Shown here in pieces: positions 35,958-43,528 of a stretch of 64,000 nucleotides of DNA. A program made the position numbers and the translations under genes. This DNA is from Flavobacterium reichenbachii. Its GTDB lineage: Bacteria > Bacteroidota > Bacteroidia > Flavobacteriales > Flavobacteriaceae. How positions within the stretch are numbered: the first letter of the stretch is position 1; every line of letters starts with the position of its first letter. The notes under the pieces are model-generated. The model ran no database searches. It was not told the DNA's origin and saw only the letters and a program-made list of their open reading frames with translations. Where the stretch lies: contig NZ_MUHF01000018.1 in assembly GCF_002217435.1 (NCBI RefSeq), positions 1-64,000 of the forward strand. The letters are read 5' to 3'.

Positions 35958-37094
35958 CTATACAGAATTAGATTGTATTAATTTATAAAATGTTTTTGTT
36001 GAGTTTCCAATTTTAATCCAATCATAATTTTGACGGACTAAATTATTTGCATTATCACTGACATTTTTCAATTGAATTTTGTCTGCAATAATTTCCTGAA
36101 TTTTTGAAGCTAAATCATCGGCATTTTGACTTTCAAATAAAAAACCATTTTCATTATGTTCAATAATTTCTTTAAAAGGCTTTAAATCAGAACATATAAC
36201 AGGTTTTCCATAGCTCAGGGTCAAAAGCAGAACACCGCTTTGGTAAATATTTTTGTATGGCAAGACAACCAAATCTGCTTTATGATAAAAATCTGAAACT
36301 TCATTATCTGGAATATATCGAAAATCAGTAACTACAGTATCTTCAATTTGAAGTTCTTCAATCATTTTTTTGTATTCGTTTAAATCGCTTTTCCATGCTT
36401 TTCCAGCGATTGTTAACTCAACGTTACATTTTCTCTTCTTTAGGATACTAATAGCAGATAGTAAAATATCAAGTCCTTTTACCTTTTTTATCTGGCCGAA
36501 AAATAACAGAGAAAACCTGTCTGTTTTTTTATATTCAGAATGTGAATGATTTATAAAAGGCAGGTAATTTCCGTGAGGAATAATTATCTTAGGGATCGAC
36601 AAATTAAATTTTTCATCTAGGGCATTAAGTGAACTTAAATTATGAACAATTATGCCGTCAATATATTTAAAACATTTTTTCTCAATAAAACTTTTTGCTT
36701 GTTTATCAAAAGAATTAATATCGTGAATAGTAACTACTTTTTTAATTTTATTTAATTCTGCATACCACAGTATAAGTAAATCAATACTTCTAAAAGTAAA
36801 AAAATGAAGATGTATAATTACAATATTGCGCTTTTTAATGTCTGAAATTGCAGCATAATGTCCATATAAATATTTAAAAGTTTTTAAAACAAAATTACTG
36901 CTCCACATTTTTTTAAAATATATGAGCGTTTTAACGTTTTTATAATTTCGCACTTTAGTTTCACTGCTTGTATACAAAACTACTTTAACGTTGTGGGAGC
37001 CTAATCCCATTGCTAATCCATAATCATAGTAATCCATTCCACCATGCCCTCCAATTGGTTCTATAATTCCAATTGAGGTTTTAGTCTCTTCCAT
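35958..37094 (-). CDS. Family 4 glycosyltransferase
   Basis: A 378-residue GT-B enzyme: GGHGGMDYYDYGLAMGL near the start, NIVIIHLHFFTF, SLLFFGQIKKVKGLDILLSAI, and the C-terminal nucleotide-sugar site YQSGVLLLTLSYGKPVICSD. The usual EX7E motif is altered: the first acidic position appears as Ser in YQSGVLL. Donor and acceptor cannot be inferred. Eleven nt after the pyruvyl transferase gene. Confidence 0.88.
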   Translation of the reverse strand: MEETKTSIGIIEPIGGHGGMDYYDYGLAMGLGSHNVKVVLYTSSETKVRNYKNVKTLIYFKKMWSSNFVLKTFKYLYGHYAAISDIKKRNIVIIHLHFFTFRSIDLLILWYAELNKIKKVVTIHDINSFDKQAKSFIEKKCFKYIDGIIVHNLSSLNALDEKFNLSIPKIIIPHGNYLPFINHSHSEYKKTDRFSLLFFGQIKKVKGLDILLSAISILKKRKCNVELTIAGKAWKSDLNEYKKMIEELQIEDTVVTDFRYIPDNEVSDFYHKADLVVLPYKNIYQSGVLLLTLSYGKPVICSDLKPFKEIIEHNENGFLFESQNADDLASKIQEIIADKIQLKNVSDNANNLVRQNYDWIKIGNSTKTFYKLIQSNSV

Positions 37095-37105
37095 TTTCTA
37101 ATCGA

Positions 37106-38161
37106 TTATTTAATATATTTTACCAATACACTTTGAATTTCTTCTTTAACTCGGTCTAAATTATTTTTCTGGAGATTTTGAAAATCAGCAATGTGCTTAT
37201 TAATATTATAACGACAAATCAATCTTGCTTGCTCATTTACTTCTTCTACAAATTTTTTGTTCTTATCGGAATAATTATAAAGAGAGTACGGAATATTCAA
37301 ATTTTGAGCAATGACGGCAGGATGAAGCCTTGAGGTGATTACAAACTTCGAATTCTTAATTGCAATTAAGGATTTATCAATCTCAGATCCGTAAATAGTG
37401 TCTACATCTATACCATTTTGCAAAAACACAGTTATTGCTTTTTTACCTTGATCTTCATCTATCTCAGCATCGCAAATCAAATTGACAATTTTATTAAACC
37501 CCAGCTGCTTACAAATTTTAACTGCCAAAAGGGCAAGATCATGATTGACTTTTTCGTTATTTAACTTAGGATATGCTGCCAAATCACGACAACAAAAAAT
37601 AATATAATTATCCGAGATTATTTCGTCTTGAATTTCTTTGATGTTTGCAATGTCTGGCACATACCTAATCTTAGTATCAAACATACCAAAACTTAATTTA
37701 TTGGCAGCTTCTATAGATTTTAAATCCCTAAAATAAAGCGATTTAGATACAAATACAGACAAAAAAACCAACAGCTTTGTTTTTAATTTAAAATGCGAAT
37801 CAATACCTATTCCTAAATACAAAACAGGTATTTTAAAGAAATTAGCTCCTAACATAAATTTTACTCCTCCAGTTCCGCCTTGATCCATAAAACAGGTTCC
37901 TCCTCCCCAAATGAGATATTTCGATCCTTTTAGTGATTTTATAAATTGTGCATAGTTTATTTTATCTCGCCCAGATAATCCAAATATTTTTATTTTATTT
38001 AAATGTGTATTTGATAAAAAAGAATTGTACAAATTATCAAAATTGCCATATGTGTAGATATTTATTTGACCATAATATTCAGTGTAATAATCTATTAGTG
38101 CATTTAGCATTAATAAATCCCCAAAATTACTTCCATAATAACCTATAAATGAAATTTTCAT
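37106..38161 (-). CDS. Polysaccharide pyruvyl transferase
   Basis: A 351-residue cytoplasmic protein of the CsaB/WcaK family: KISFIGYYGSNFGDLLMLNA, YLIWGGGTCFMDQGG, VLYLGIGID, and the C-terminal KFVITSRLHPAVIAQNLNIP. Family members add pyruvate ketals from phosphoenolpyruvate to a sugar, which would make the polymer acidic. Placement between the flippase and a glycosyltransferase fits modification of the lipid-linked repeat unit. Confidence 0.88.
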   Translation of the reverse strand: MKISFIGYYGSNFGDLLMLNALIDYYTEYYGQINIYTYGNFDNLYNSFLSNTHLNKIKIFGLSGRDKINYAQFIKSLKGSKYLIWGGGTCFMDQGGTGGVKFMLGANFFKIPVLYLGIGIDSHFKLKTKLLVFLSVFVSKSLYFRDLKSIEAANKLSFGMFDTKIRYVPDIANIKEIQDEIISDNYIIFCCRDLAAYPKLNNEKVNHDLALLAVKICKQLGFNKIVNLICDAEIDEDQGKKAITVFLQNGIDVDTIYGSEIDKSLIAIKNSKFVITSRLHPAVIAQNLNIPYSLYNYSDKNKKFVEEVNEQARLICRYNINKHIADFQNLQKNNLDRVKEEIQSVLVKYIK

Positions 38162-38166
38162 TTTAT

Positions 38167-39369
38167 CTATTTATTTTTAAAATATCTTAAAAAAATGAGA
38201 GTGTAAAGAATTGCAGTTAGAACTTCGCTAATTACAAAAGATATTGATATCGATGTTTCTCCTATTTTTTGCAGAAAAAACATTAACATAGCTTGAAAAA
38301 CTACGGATATTGATGATGCTGAGACTTTATACTTTATACATCTCTCATTTAGAAGTGCGGCACCTATTGCTGTTGAATAAAATCGAAAAGGCAGACTAAT
38401 CGCTAAAATATTAAGCAATTGTGTTGAATTCTTAAAACTATCAGGATATATTAATTTAATGACGTCTCCCGATAATACACTTATGGCAATAAAAAAAACA
38501 ATACCACCTAAAAATGCTAAACCTCCATGTTTTAAACTTATAGTTTTTAAAACTGCATTGTCTAATTTATGGTATTTTGGAAGTAAATATGTTCCAAATG
38601 TTATGTTTGGAAGAATGTAACATGCTGTAAGAAGTATTATTGCAGAAGAGTAAAGCCCTGCTGAATTAGAACCAAAAAGACACATAGCCATAATGATAGA
38701 GAATTGAATCTGGATAACATTAATAGTTCCATTAAAAGAATAGAAGAATGATTCCTTTAAAAACCTAAAAAAAAATTCTTTAGATTGCTTTAGAAATATT
38801 AATCTAAACGAAAGCTTTTTATCAATAAGCCTCAACATTATTATAAATGACACACTATTAGCAACACAAAGTAAAATAACCGTGTTTGTAAGAGATGGTA
38901 TCAATACAACCAAAAATAAAACCACAAAAACCCTCAATAGTGGATTTATTATTTGCGCTATAGAAACTGTAGTAAAGTTTTCTAATGATTGGGCTTGAGA
39001 TATAACTAAATATTGAAATGCAATGGGTAAACAATAAGATGATAAACATAAAGCCTGTAGAATATTAAGTCCAGTATTATAAAAAATAAACTGACTTGCT
39101 GTAAAGGCAATAAGTATATTTATCAAAATACATTTTAAAGCTATCGAAAAATATTCCTGAGAATGAGTGTGGTCAATACATGCTTTACGCAAAAACAATC
39201 CTCCAATACCCATTCCTGCAAAAGGTCCGATCATTGAAATCGATGAATTTGCCGTTGCATAAATTCCATAATCATTAAGCGATAACTTGTGACTTAACAA
39301 AATCTGCAAAAGAAAAGTCGCCCCTGCAGCACCAACACCAGAGCAAATAAGTTTAAATAATTTAAGCAT
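38167..39369 (-). CDS. Wzx-like repeat-unit flippase
   Basis: A 400-residue membrane protein with about 12 helices, of the polysaccharide-synthesis (MOP) transporter type: LICSGVGAAGATFLLQILLS, LNDYGIYATANSSISMIG and INPLLRVFVV. It should flip the lipid-linked oligosaccharide to the periplasmic face. Its start overlaps the polymerase gene by 8 nt. Confidence 0.85.
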   Translation of the reverse strand: MLKLFKLICSGVGAAGATFLLQILLSHKLSLNDYGIYATANSSISMIGPFAGMGIGGLFLRKACIDHTHSQEYFSIALKCILINILIAFTASQFIFYNTGLNILQALCLSSYCLPIAFQYLVISQAQSLENFTTVSIAQIINPLLRVFVVLFLVVLIPSLTNTVILLCVANSVSFIIMLRLIDKKLSFRLIFLKQSKEFFFRFLKESFFYSFNGTINVIQIQFSIIMAMCLFGSNSAGLYSSAIILLTACYILPNITFGTYLLPKYHKLDNAVLKTISLKHGGLAFLGGIVFFIAISVLSGDVIKLIYPDSFKNSTQLLNILAISLPFRFYSTAIGAALLNERCIKYKVSASSISVVFQAMLMFFLQKIGETSISISFVISEVLTAILYTLIFLRYFKNK

Positions 39370-40633
39370 TCCTAATTAATCTTATTTTTATTAGATTAAC
39401 TGGCCTTTTTGCATATAAAATTGAATTTACAAACTTATAAATTATAACAAAAACCAATAACCAAACAATACTAACAGATTGAGCAGACAGTCCTGAAGTA
39501 ATTATTTTGGATCCAATCTCTAAAGCAATAGTATATAAAAAGATATCGAAAAGTGATTTCTTATTTACAATCAAATGATTATATAATTTTCTAATTATAA
39601 AACCGAATAAGAAACACCCTCCGACAATACCTGCGTATCCAAAATTAACGTAAAAGTCTCCCATAATAGTTGGCGGTATGCCAAAACCTTCAAATTCTAG
39701 CTGTGTTACTTCTTTCAGCCATGATTGATAGTCAACCTGCTTGCCCGGCAGCGCAGTTACTAAATCCATGAAAAAAGTTCCTCCATATTCAAAAGAATCT
39801 TTTTTTATAAAAGCAGATATAACTTTTTCTAAATTTGATATGTAAACTACAAATCTGTAAATAAAAGTTGTTTTCAAATCTACCGTAGTCATACTTTCAG
39901 GATTTCTAAACATTTCGAACACATTAATAAATAATAGTCCAATTATAGAAAAACCGAACATTTTTTTAATTGGTATTGAAGCATACAAAAAATGTCTCGC
40001 CATGAATACATATATGCATAACCAAAGAAAATATCTGCGAGAGCCGGTACCTGTCATAACAAGAGCAACAATAAACGTCAAAACAAATAATGATTTAATA
40101 TTTTCATTATACAAATAGCTATAAAGTGCTAATAGCGCTATTCCGTACATTGCAATAGTCATTAAATAAAGGAAATATCCGTTTCCTGCTATACTTAATG
40201 CCATTACGCGTGCAGATTCTTTATTTGCAGCCAAAATTGGTATACTTCCTGCCCTAAAAAAGAAAATTACTGCTGCCGCCAAACCCATGAAAATAAAAAA
40301 ATATCCCGATTTTTTAAATTTCCAACTGCTTTTCTGTAATTTAATTTTATAAATTATAAAATCATTACTTTCTACTGCTAACCGCTTTGTTGATGAGGCT
40401 GCATAATATCCTAAATTAATAAATATATAGCCTAATAGTACAATATATGATACCTGTTGGTATTGAGGAGAATTAAAAAGTTCTGACGAAAAAAAGTAAA
40501 GTGCAATTGGACCAATTCCGATTAATACAATAAAATATAAATTGAGAAAAATTTCCGGCTGAAAAAAATCCTTGTTTTTTTTATTGTAAATTGTAAAGAA
40601 GTAAACTATAAAACTTATAATAAAAAAAATCAT
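39362..40633 (-). CDS. Wzy-like repeat-unit polymerase
   Basis: A 423-residue membrane protein with about 10-12 helices and a periplasmic loop near residues 290-325 (VTALPGKQVDYQSWLKEV). GTGSRRYFLWL and FGIPPTIMGDFYVNFGYAGIVGG resemble the oligosaccharide repeat unit polymerase family. Sequence conservation in this group is low, so the call rests on topology, these motifs and position between flippase and operon start. Four-nt overlap with the upstream gene. Confidence 0.8.
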   Translation of the reverse strand: MIFFIISFIVYFFTIYNKKNKDFFQPEIFLNLYFIVLIGIGPIALYFFSSELFNSPQYQQVSYIVLLGYIFINLGYYAASSTKRLAVESNDFIIYKIKLQKSSWKFKKSGYFFIFMGLAAAVIFFFRAGSIPILAANKESARVMALSIAGNGYFLYLMTIAMYGIALLALYSYLYNENIKSLFVLTFIVALVMTGTGSRRYFLWLCIYVFMARHFLYASIPIKKMFGFSIIGLLFINVFEMFRNPESMTTVDLKTTFIYRFVVYISNLEKVISAFIKKDSFEYGGTFFMDLVTALPGKQVDYQSWLKEVTQLEFEGFGIPPTIMGDFYVNFGYAGIVGGCFLFGFIIRKLYNHLIVNKKSLFDIFLYTIALEIGSKIITSGLSAQSVSIVWLLVFVIIYKFVNSILYAKRPVNLIKIRLIRNA

Positions 40634-41619
40634 TGTTCTGAATCTAAAAACTTATTAATAACGTCTTCTCCCCATATTTCAAGCCATGCGGGTTTAATTT
40701 CTGAAGCTTTGAATAACATTTTTTCGAAATTGACATTTGTACTTTTAATAGAATAAATTTTTATTGACTGAAGTACTATATCTTTAGAAGGTAATTTTAA
40801 TACTAAATCAGCATATTGATTACCTCTATTAAACCACTCTTCTTCGGTAAAAGCATATGCGGCAATTTTTATTCTTTGGGTGTATTTTAAATTACAATAA
40901 TTTATAAGTTCATTTGCCGACTCTTGGCTTCGCTGAGACCCAAAAGAATCATGTATTGCTAATGTTAAAATGATATTAGGAAACAGTTTAGAAAAATTAT
41001 CAATAATTTTTTTCCAATTATTAGTATACTTTAAAAAATTAAATTCAACTCTTTTCAATTCATCGTCGGAACAAATAAAATTTGTCTCAATTCCATTTGT
41101 ATTGCTCCCTCCTGTAATTTCAATTGCATTAAAGGTTTTTTGATTGACATCAACTATTTCTTTTAATTTCACTAAAAATGTTTCAAAATATTGGCAAAAA
41201 TTTTTGTCCCATGGTATAGGTGCTTTAGATTCTTCAATATTTCCTTTTTCTACATAATCATCAAAATGATTCCAATATAAATATTTAACTTTATTATTCT
41301 CAAGCCATTTTGGAGACCACCGCCCAGTTAGAACTCCTAAATTTACTTTCTTATTATATTTCTCTGCCAACGTCAAAATCTTGGTTAATGAGGAAAAATC
41401 ATAATTGTTTTTTTGAGGATTCAGTTTTGACCATCCCACATAATAGGTAACACCTTTTATCGCAGAATTTTTAAAGATTTGATTTAAATTTGCATCAGAA
41501 ATATTACCTCTAATAATGGCATAAATAGGAATTTCTAATGCAGATGAAATTTTATAACCACTATTACTACTTGTTGCTAGAAAAAACAAAAAAAAATGTA
41601 AGAACCTATACACAATCAA
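40630..41619 (-). CDS. Glycoside-hydrolase-like TIM-barrel protein in the EPS operon
   Basis: A 329-residue protein. A hydrophobic N-terminus (MIVYRFLHFFLFFLATSSN) suggests export. The body reads like a (beta/alpha)8 barrel: KGVTYYVGWSKLNP, KKVNLGVLTGRWSPKWL, FNAIEITGGSNTNG, ILTLAIHDSFGSQ, RIKIAAYAFTEEEW and AWLEIWGEDV. Glu in AIEITGG and Glu in WLEIWGE are placed like the acid/base and nucleophile of clan GH-A, but I cannot assign a family. Inside the operon (4-nt overlap with wzy, 6-nt gap to the first gene), it may trim, release or edit the polymer. Confidence 0.65.
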   Translation of the reverse strand: MIVYRFLHFFLFFLATSSNSGYKISSALEIPIYAIIRGNISDANLNQIFKNSAIKGVTYYVGWSKLNPQKNNYDFSSLTKILTLAEKYNKKVNLGVLTGRWSPKWLENNKVKYLYWNHFDDYVEKGNIEESKAPIPWDKNFCQYFETFLVKLKEIVDVNQKTFNAIEITGGSNTNGIETNFICSDDELKRVEFNFLKYTNNWKKIIDNFSKLFPNIILTLAIHDSFGSQRSQESANELINYCNLKYTQRIKIAAYAFTEEEWFNRGNQYADLVLKLPSKDIVLQSIKIYSIKSTNVNFEKMLFKASEIKPAWLEIWGEDVINKFLDSEQ

Positions 41620-41625
41620 TAAAAC

Positions 41626-42051
41626 TTACTTTACCTTACTCAACTCCCTCACCGCCACTTCTTTCCTAAGTCCGCTGCTAGAAAAACGATGATCTCGTGC
41701 ATTAAAATGGAGTTTTATTCCTTTATTCTCACAATATGCCCTTCCAGTAAAGTTTTGATCTTTGTATTCATCCCCCAGAATACGAACATCTATTTTAAAA
41801 GAACGAAGTATATCGTCTAAATCTTGCTCAGTAGAATATGGAACGATTTCATCCACAAACTTGCATCCTTTAAGCTGAATGTATCTTTCGACTACTGTTT
41901 GGGTTGGACTGTTTTTATCCGGACGATCTAATGTTGGATCAATTTGCAATCCCACAATTAAATAATCACACTGAAACTTAGCTTCTTCTAACATTTTTAT
42001 ATGCCCTGCATGAAGTAAATCAAAAGCACTAAAAGTGATACCTATTTTCAT
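41626..42051 (-). CDS. Cytidylyltransferase-like nucleotidyltransferase
   Basis: A 141-residue cytoplasmic enzyme. GITFSAFDLLHAGHIKML has the HxGH nucleotide site (His14, His17), RYIQLKG and IRILGDEYKDQ follow, and SSSGLRKEV matches the ISSTxxR end motif. This architecture is that of glycerol-3-phosphate cytidylyltransferase (TagD) and HldE-type ADP-heptose enzymes. As first gene of the operon it probably makes an activated polyol or sugar for the polymer. Which one is not determined. Confidence 0.82.
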   Translation of the reverse strand: MKIGITFSAFDLLHAGHIKMLEEAKFQCDYLIVGLQIDPTLDRPDKNSPTQTVVERYIQLKGCKFVDEIVPYSTEQDLDDILRSFKIDVRILGDEYKDQNFTGRAYCENKGIKLHFNARDHRFSSSGLRKEVAVRELSKVK

Positions 42052-42262
42052 AATCTTAACTAAAATTAATCTGCGTTATTTTTATACTTAACATAGCTTC
42101 GCTTTTCCAACTCCCATATAAGTGTTAGAAATAAATTGACGAATTAAAAAAAACAGATTTACAGATACAGAGAGAAAAAATAAAATCTAAAAATCAAGCA
42201 TTTAACAAAAACATTTTGATTAAGCTTTATTTTTTCATCAATAATAATTCTGAAATTTTTTG

Positions 42263-42270
42263 CAAAAGTA
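42263..42270 (-). promoter_or_regulatory. Candidate -7 element of the EPS operon
   Basis: TACTTTTG on the minus strand fits TAnnTTTG. The nearest TTG-like element is 25 bp away, longer than usual. Leader length would be about 205 nt. Confidence 0.45.
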
Positions 42271-42412
42271 GTGCTTCATGATCCACTAGAGATATCAAAA
42301 AGTAAGAAATAACCTATTTTGATACATTTAAAACATATTGGCCCTACTTTGCAGGGCTATATCCTGAAAAATATTATCTCCTTAATTATCGTTAGAATTA
42401 GATAGTAGAAAT

Positions 42413-42420
42413 TAAATTTG
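42413..42420 (+). promoter_or_regulatory. Candidate -7 element for the exported protein gene
   Basis: TAAATTTG, 31 nt before the ATG at 42451, with a GTTA at a 19-bp spacer in place of TTG. Confidence 0.5.
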
Positions 42421-42450
42421 CAGTACAACTTAAAACCTTAATTTTGAATT

Positions 42451-43437
42451 ATGAAAATCCATAACTTCAAGAAAAATAAATCTATACTCTTCTTGTTATT
42501 TTTATTTAACGTTTCTTACGGGCAGCTCTCTGGCTGTAGAGATTCTCTCTCTAAAAATTATAATGCAAAAGCTGAAGTTAATGACGGAAGTTGTGTCTAT
42601 AAATCTTTAAAAATAAAGCCGGAATATTCAATAATATTAAGCGATTCTGTTAAGGGAACTTCAGGATTAATCACTTTTGATAATCTACTATGGACGCATA
42701 ACGATGATCATGACACTACTCTTTATGGGCTTGATTCTCTTGGAAAAATTAGAAAGAAAATAATTCTGAGTACTTTGACAAATAATAACTGGGAAGAAAT
42801 TTCTCAGGACGATACACATTTATACATTGGTGATTTTGGAAATAATAACAGCGGAAACAGAACTGATTTACAGATTCTTAAAATTGAAAAAAAATCTCTC
42901 TTAACAGAAAATCCTATTATAGAGAGGATTTCGTATTCTTATTCAGATCAAAGAAATTTTTCGGCACAAAAACCAAATACAACAAATTTTGACTGCGAAG
43001 CTTTTGTCGTTTCTAAAGACAGTATTTATTTGTTTACCAAACAATGGAAATCATCTCAAACAAATATTTATGTATTACCAAATCTACCCGGAAATCATAT
43101 TGCACAATTTAAAAATACTTTAAACACAAAAGGTTTAGTTACAGGTGCATGTTATCTTGAAGATAAAAAAATAATCGCTCTTTGCGGTTATTCAAAAACA
43201 GGGAAAACATTTTTATATCTTTTATATGATTTCAAAAATAACGATTTTACATCAGGTAATAAACGAAAAATCAATCTTAAACTTCCGTTTCATCAAGTAG
43301 AAGGAATTACAACAAAAGACGGATCACACTATTTTATTACCAATGAATCTTTGATTCGAAAACCCATTTTAAATGTACCGCAGCAAATACATTATTTTGA
43401 TTTGAGTTCTCTATTGAATTTCTATCTTAATAAATAA
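42451..43437 (+). CDS. Exported protein of unknown function
   Basis: A 328-residue protein with a Sec signal peptide (to about residue 24, NVSYGQ). Directly after it is GCRDSLSKNYNAKAEVNDGSC, a two-Cys motif that recurs in Bacteroidota surface proteins. The remainder (about 55-320) has repeated short beta strands (DDTHLYIGDFGNN, CEAFVVSKDSIYLFTK, VTGACYLEDKKIIAL, QVEGITTKDGSHYFIT) that look like propeller blades. No sorting domain is seen at the C-terminus. It is divergent from the EPS operon; a link to it is only positional. Confidence 0.7.
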   Translation: MKIHNFKKNKSILFLLFLFNVSYGQLSGCRDSLSKNYNAKAEVNDGSCVYKSLKIKPEYSIILSDSVKGTSGLITFDNLLWTHNDDHDTTLYGLDSLGKIRKKIILSTLTNNNWEEISQDDTHLYIGDFGNNNSGNRTDLQILKIEKKSLLTENPIIERISYSYSDQRNFSAQKPNTTNFDCEAFVVSKDSIYLFTKQWKSSQTNIYVLPNLPGNHIAQFKNTLNTKGLVTGACYLEDKKIIALCGYSKTGKTFLYLLYDFKNNDFTSGNKRKINLKLPFHQVEGITTKDGSHYFITNESLIRKPILNVPQQIHYFDLSSLLNFYLNK

Positions 43438-43461
43438 TTCGTAAATCGCAGGATAAAAGTT

Positions 43462-43469
43462 TACTTTTG
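43462..43469 (+). promoter_or_regulatory. -7 element of the ABC-F gene
   Basis: TACTTTTG, about 60 nt before the GTG start at 43529. A 7-bp repeat lies in the leader between them. Confidence 0.5.
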
Positions 43470-43500
43470 CAAAAAGTTATGTTTTGAAAAACATTCCTAA

Positions 43501-43521
43501 CTTATAACTTATAACTCATAC
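43501..43521. repeat. 7-bp tandem repeat in the ABC-F leader
   Basis: CTTATAA, CTTATAA, CTCATAC follow each other just before the ABC-F start. The period matches the CCTGAAA repeat at 6426-6456, although the unit differs. Confidence 0.5.
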
Positions 43522-43528
43522 TTACAAA

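Larger units (their letters stand above)
42052..42450. other. Divergent regulatory region of the EPS operon
   Basis: 399 bp without a gene. On the minus strand TACTTTTG (42263-42270) is a good -7 for the operon and would leave a leader of about 200 nt; no antiterminator gene (UpxY/NusG-like) is present. A short hairpin GCCCT-N6-AGGGC lies at 42341-42356. On the plus strand TAAATTTG (42413-42420) serves the next gene. Confidence 0.5.

Noticed and set aside
42341..42356. GCCCT/AGGGC hairpin as a terminator
   Set aside because: Only a 5-bp stem with no T-run on either strand.
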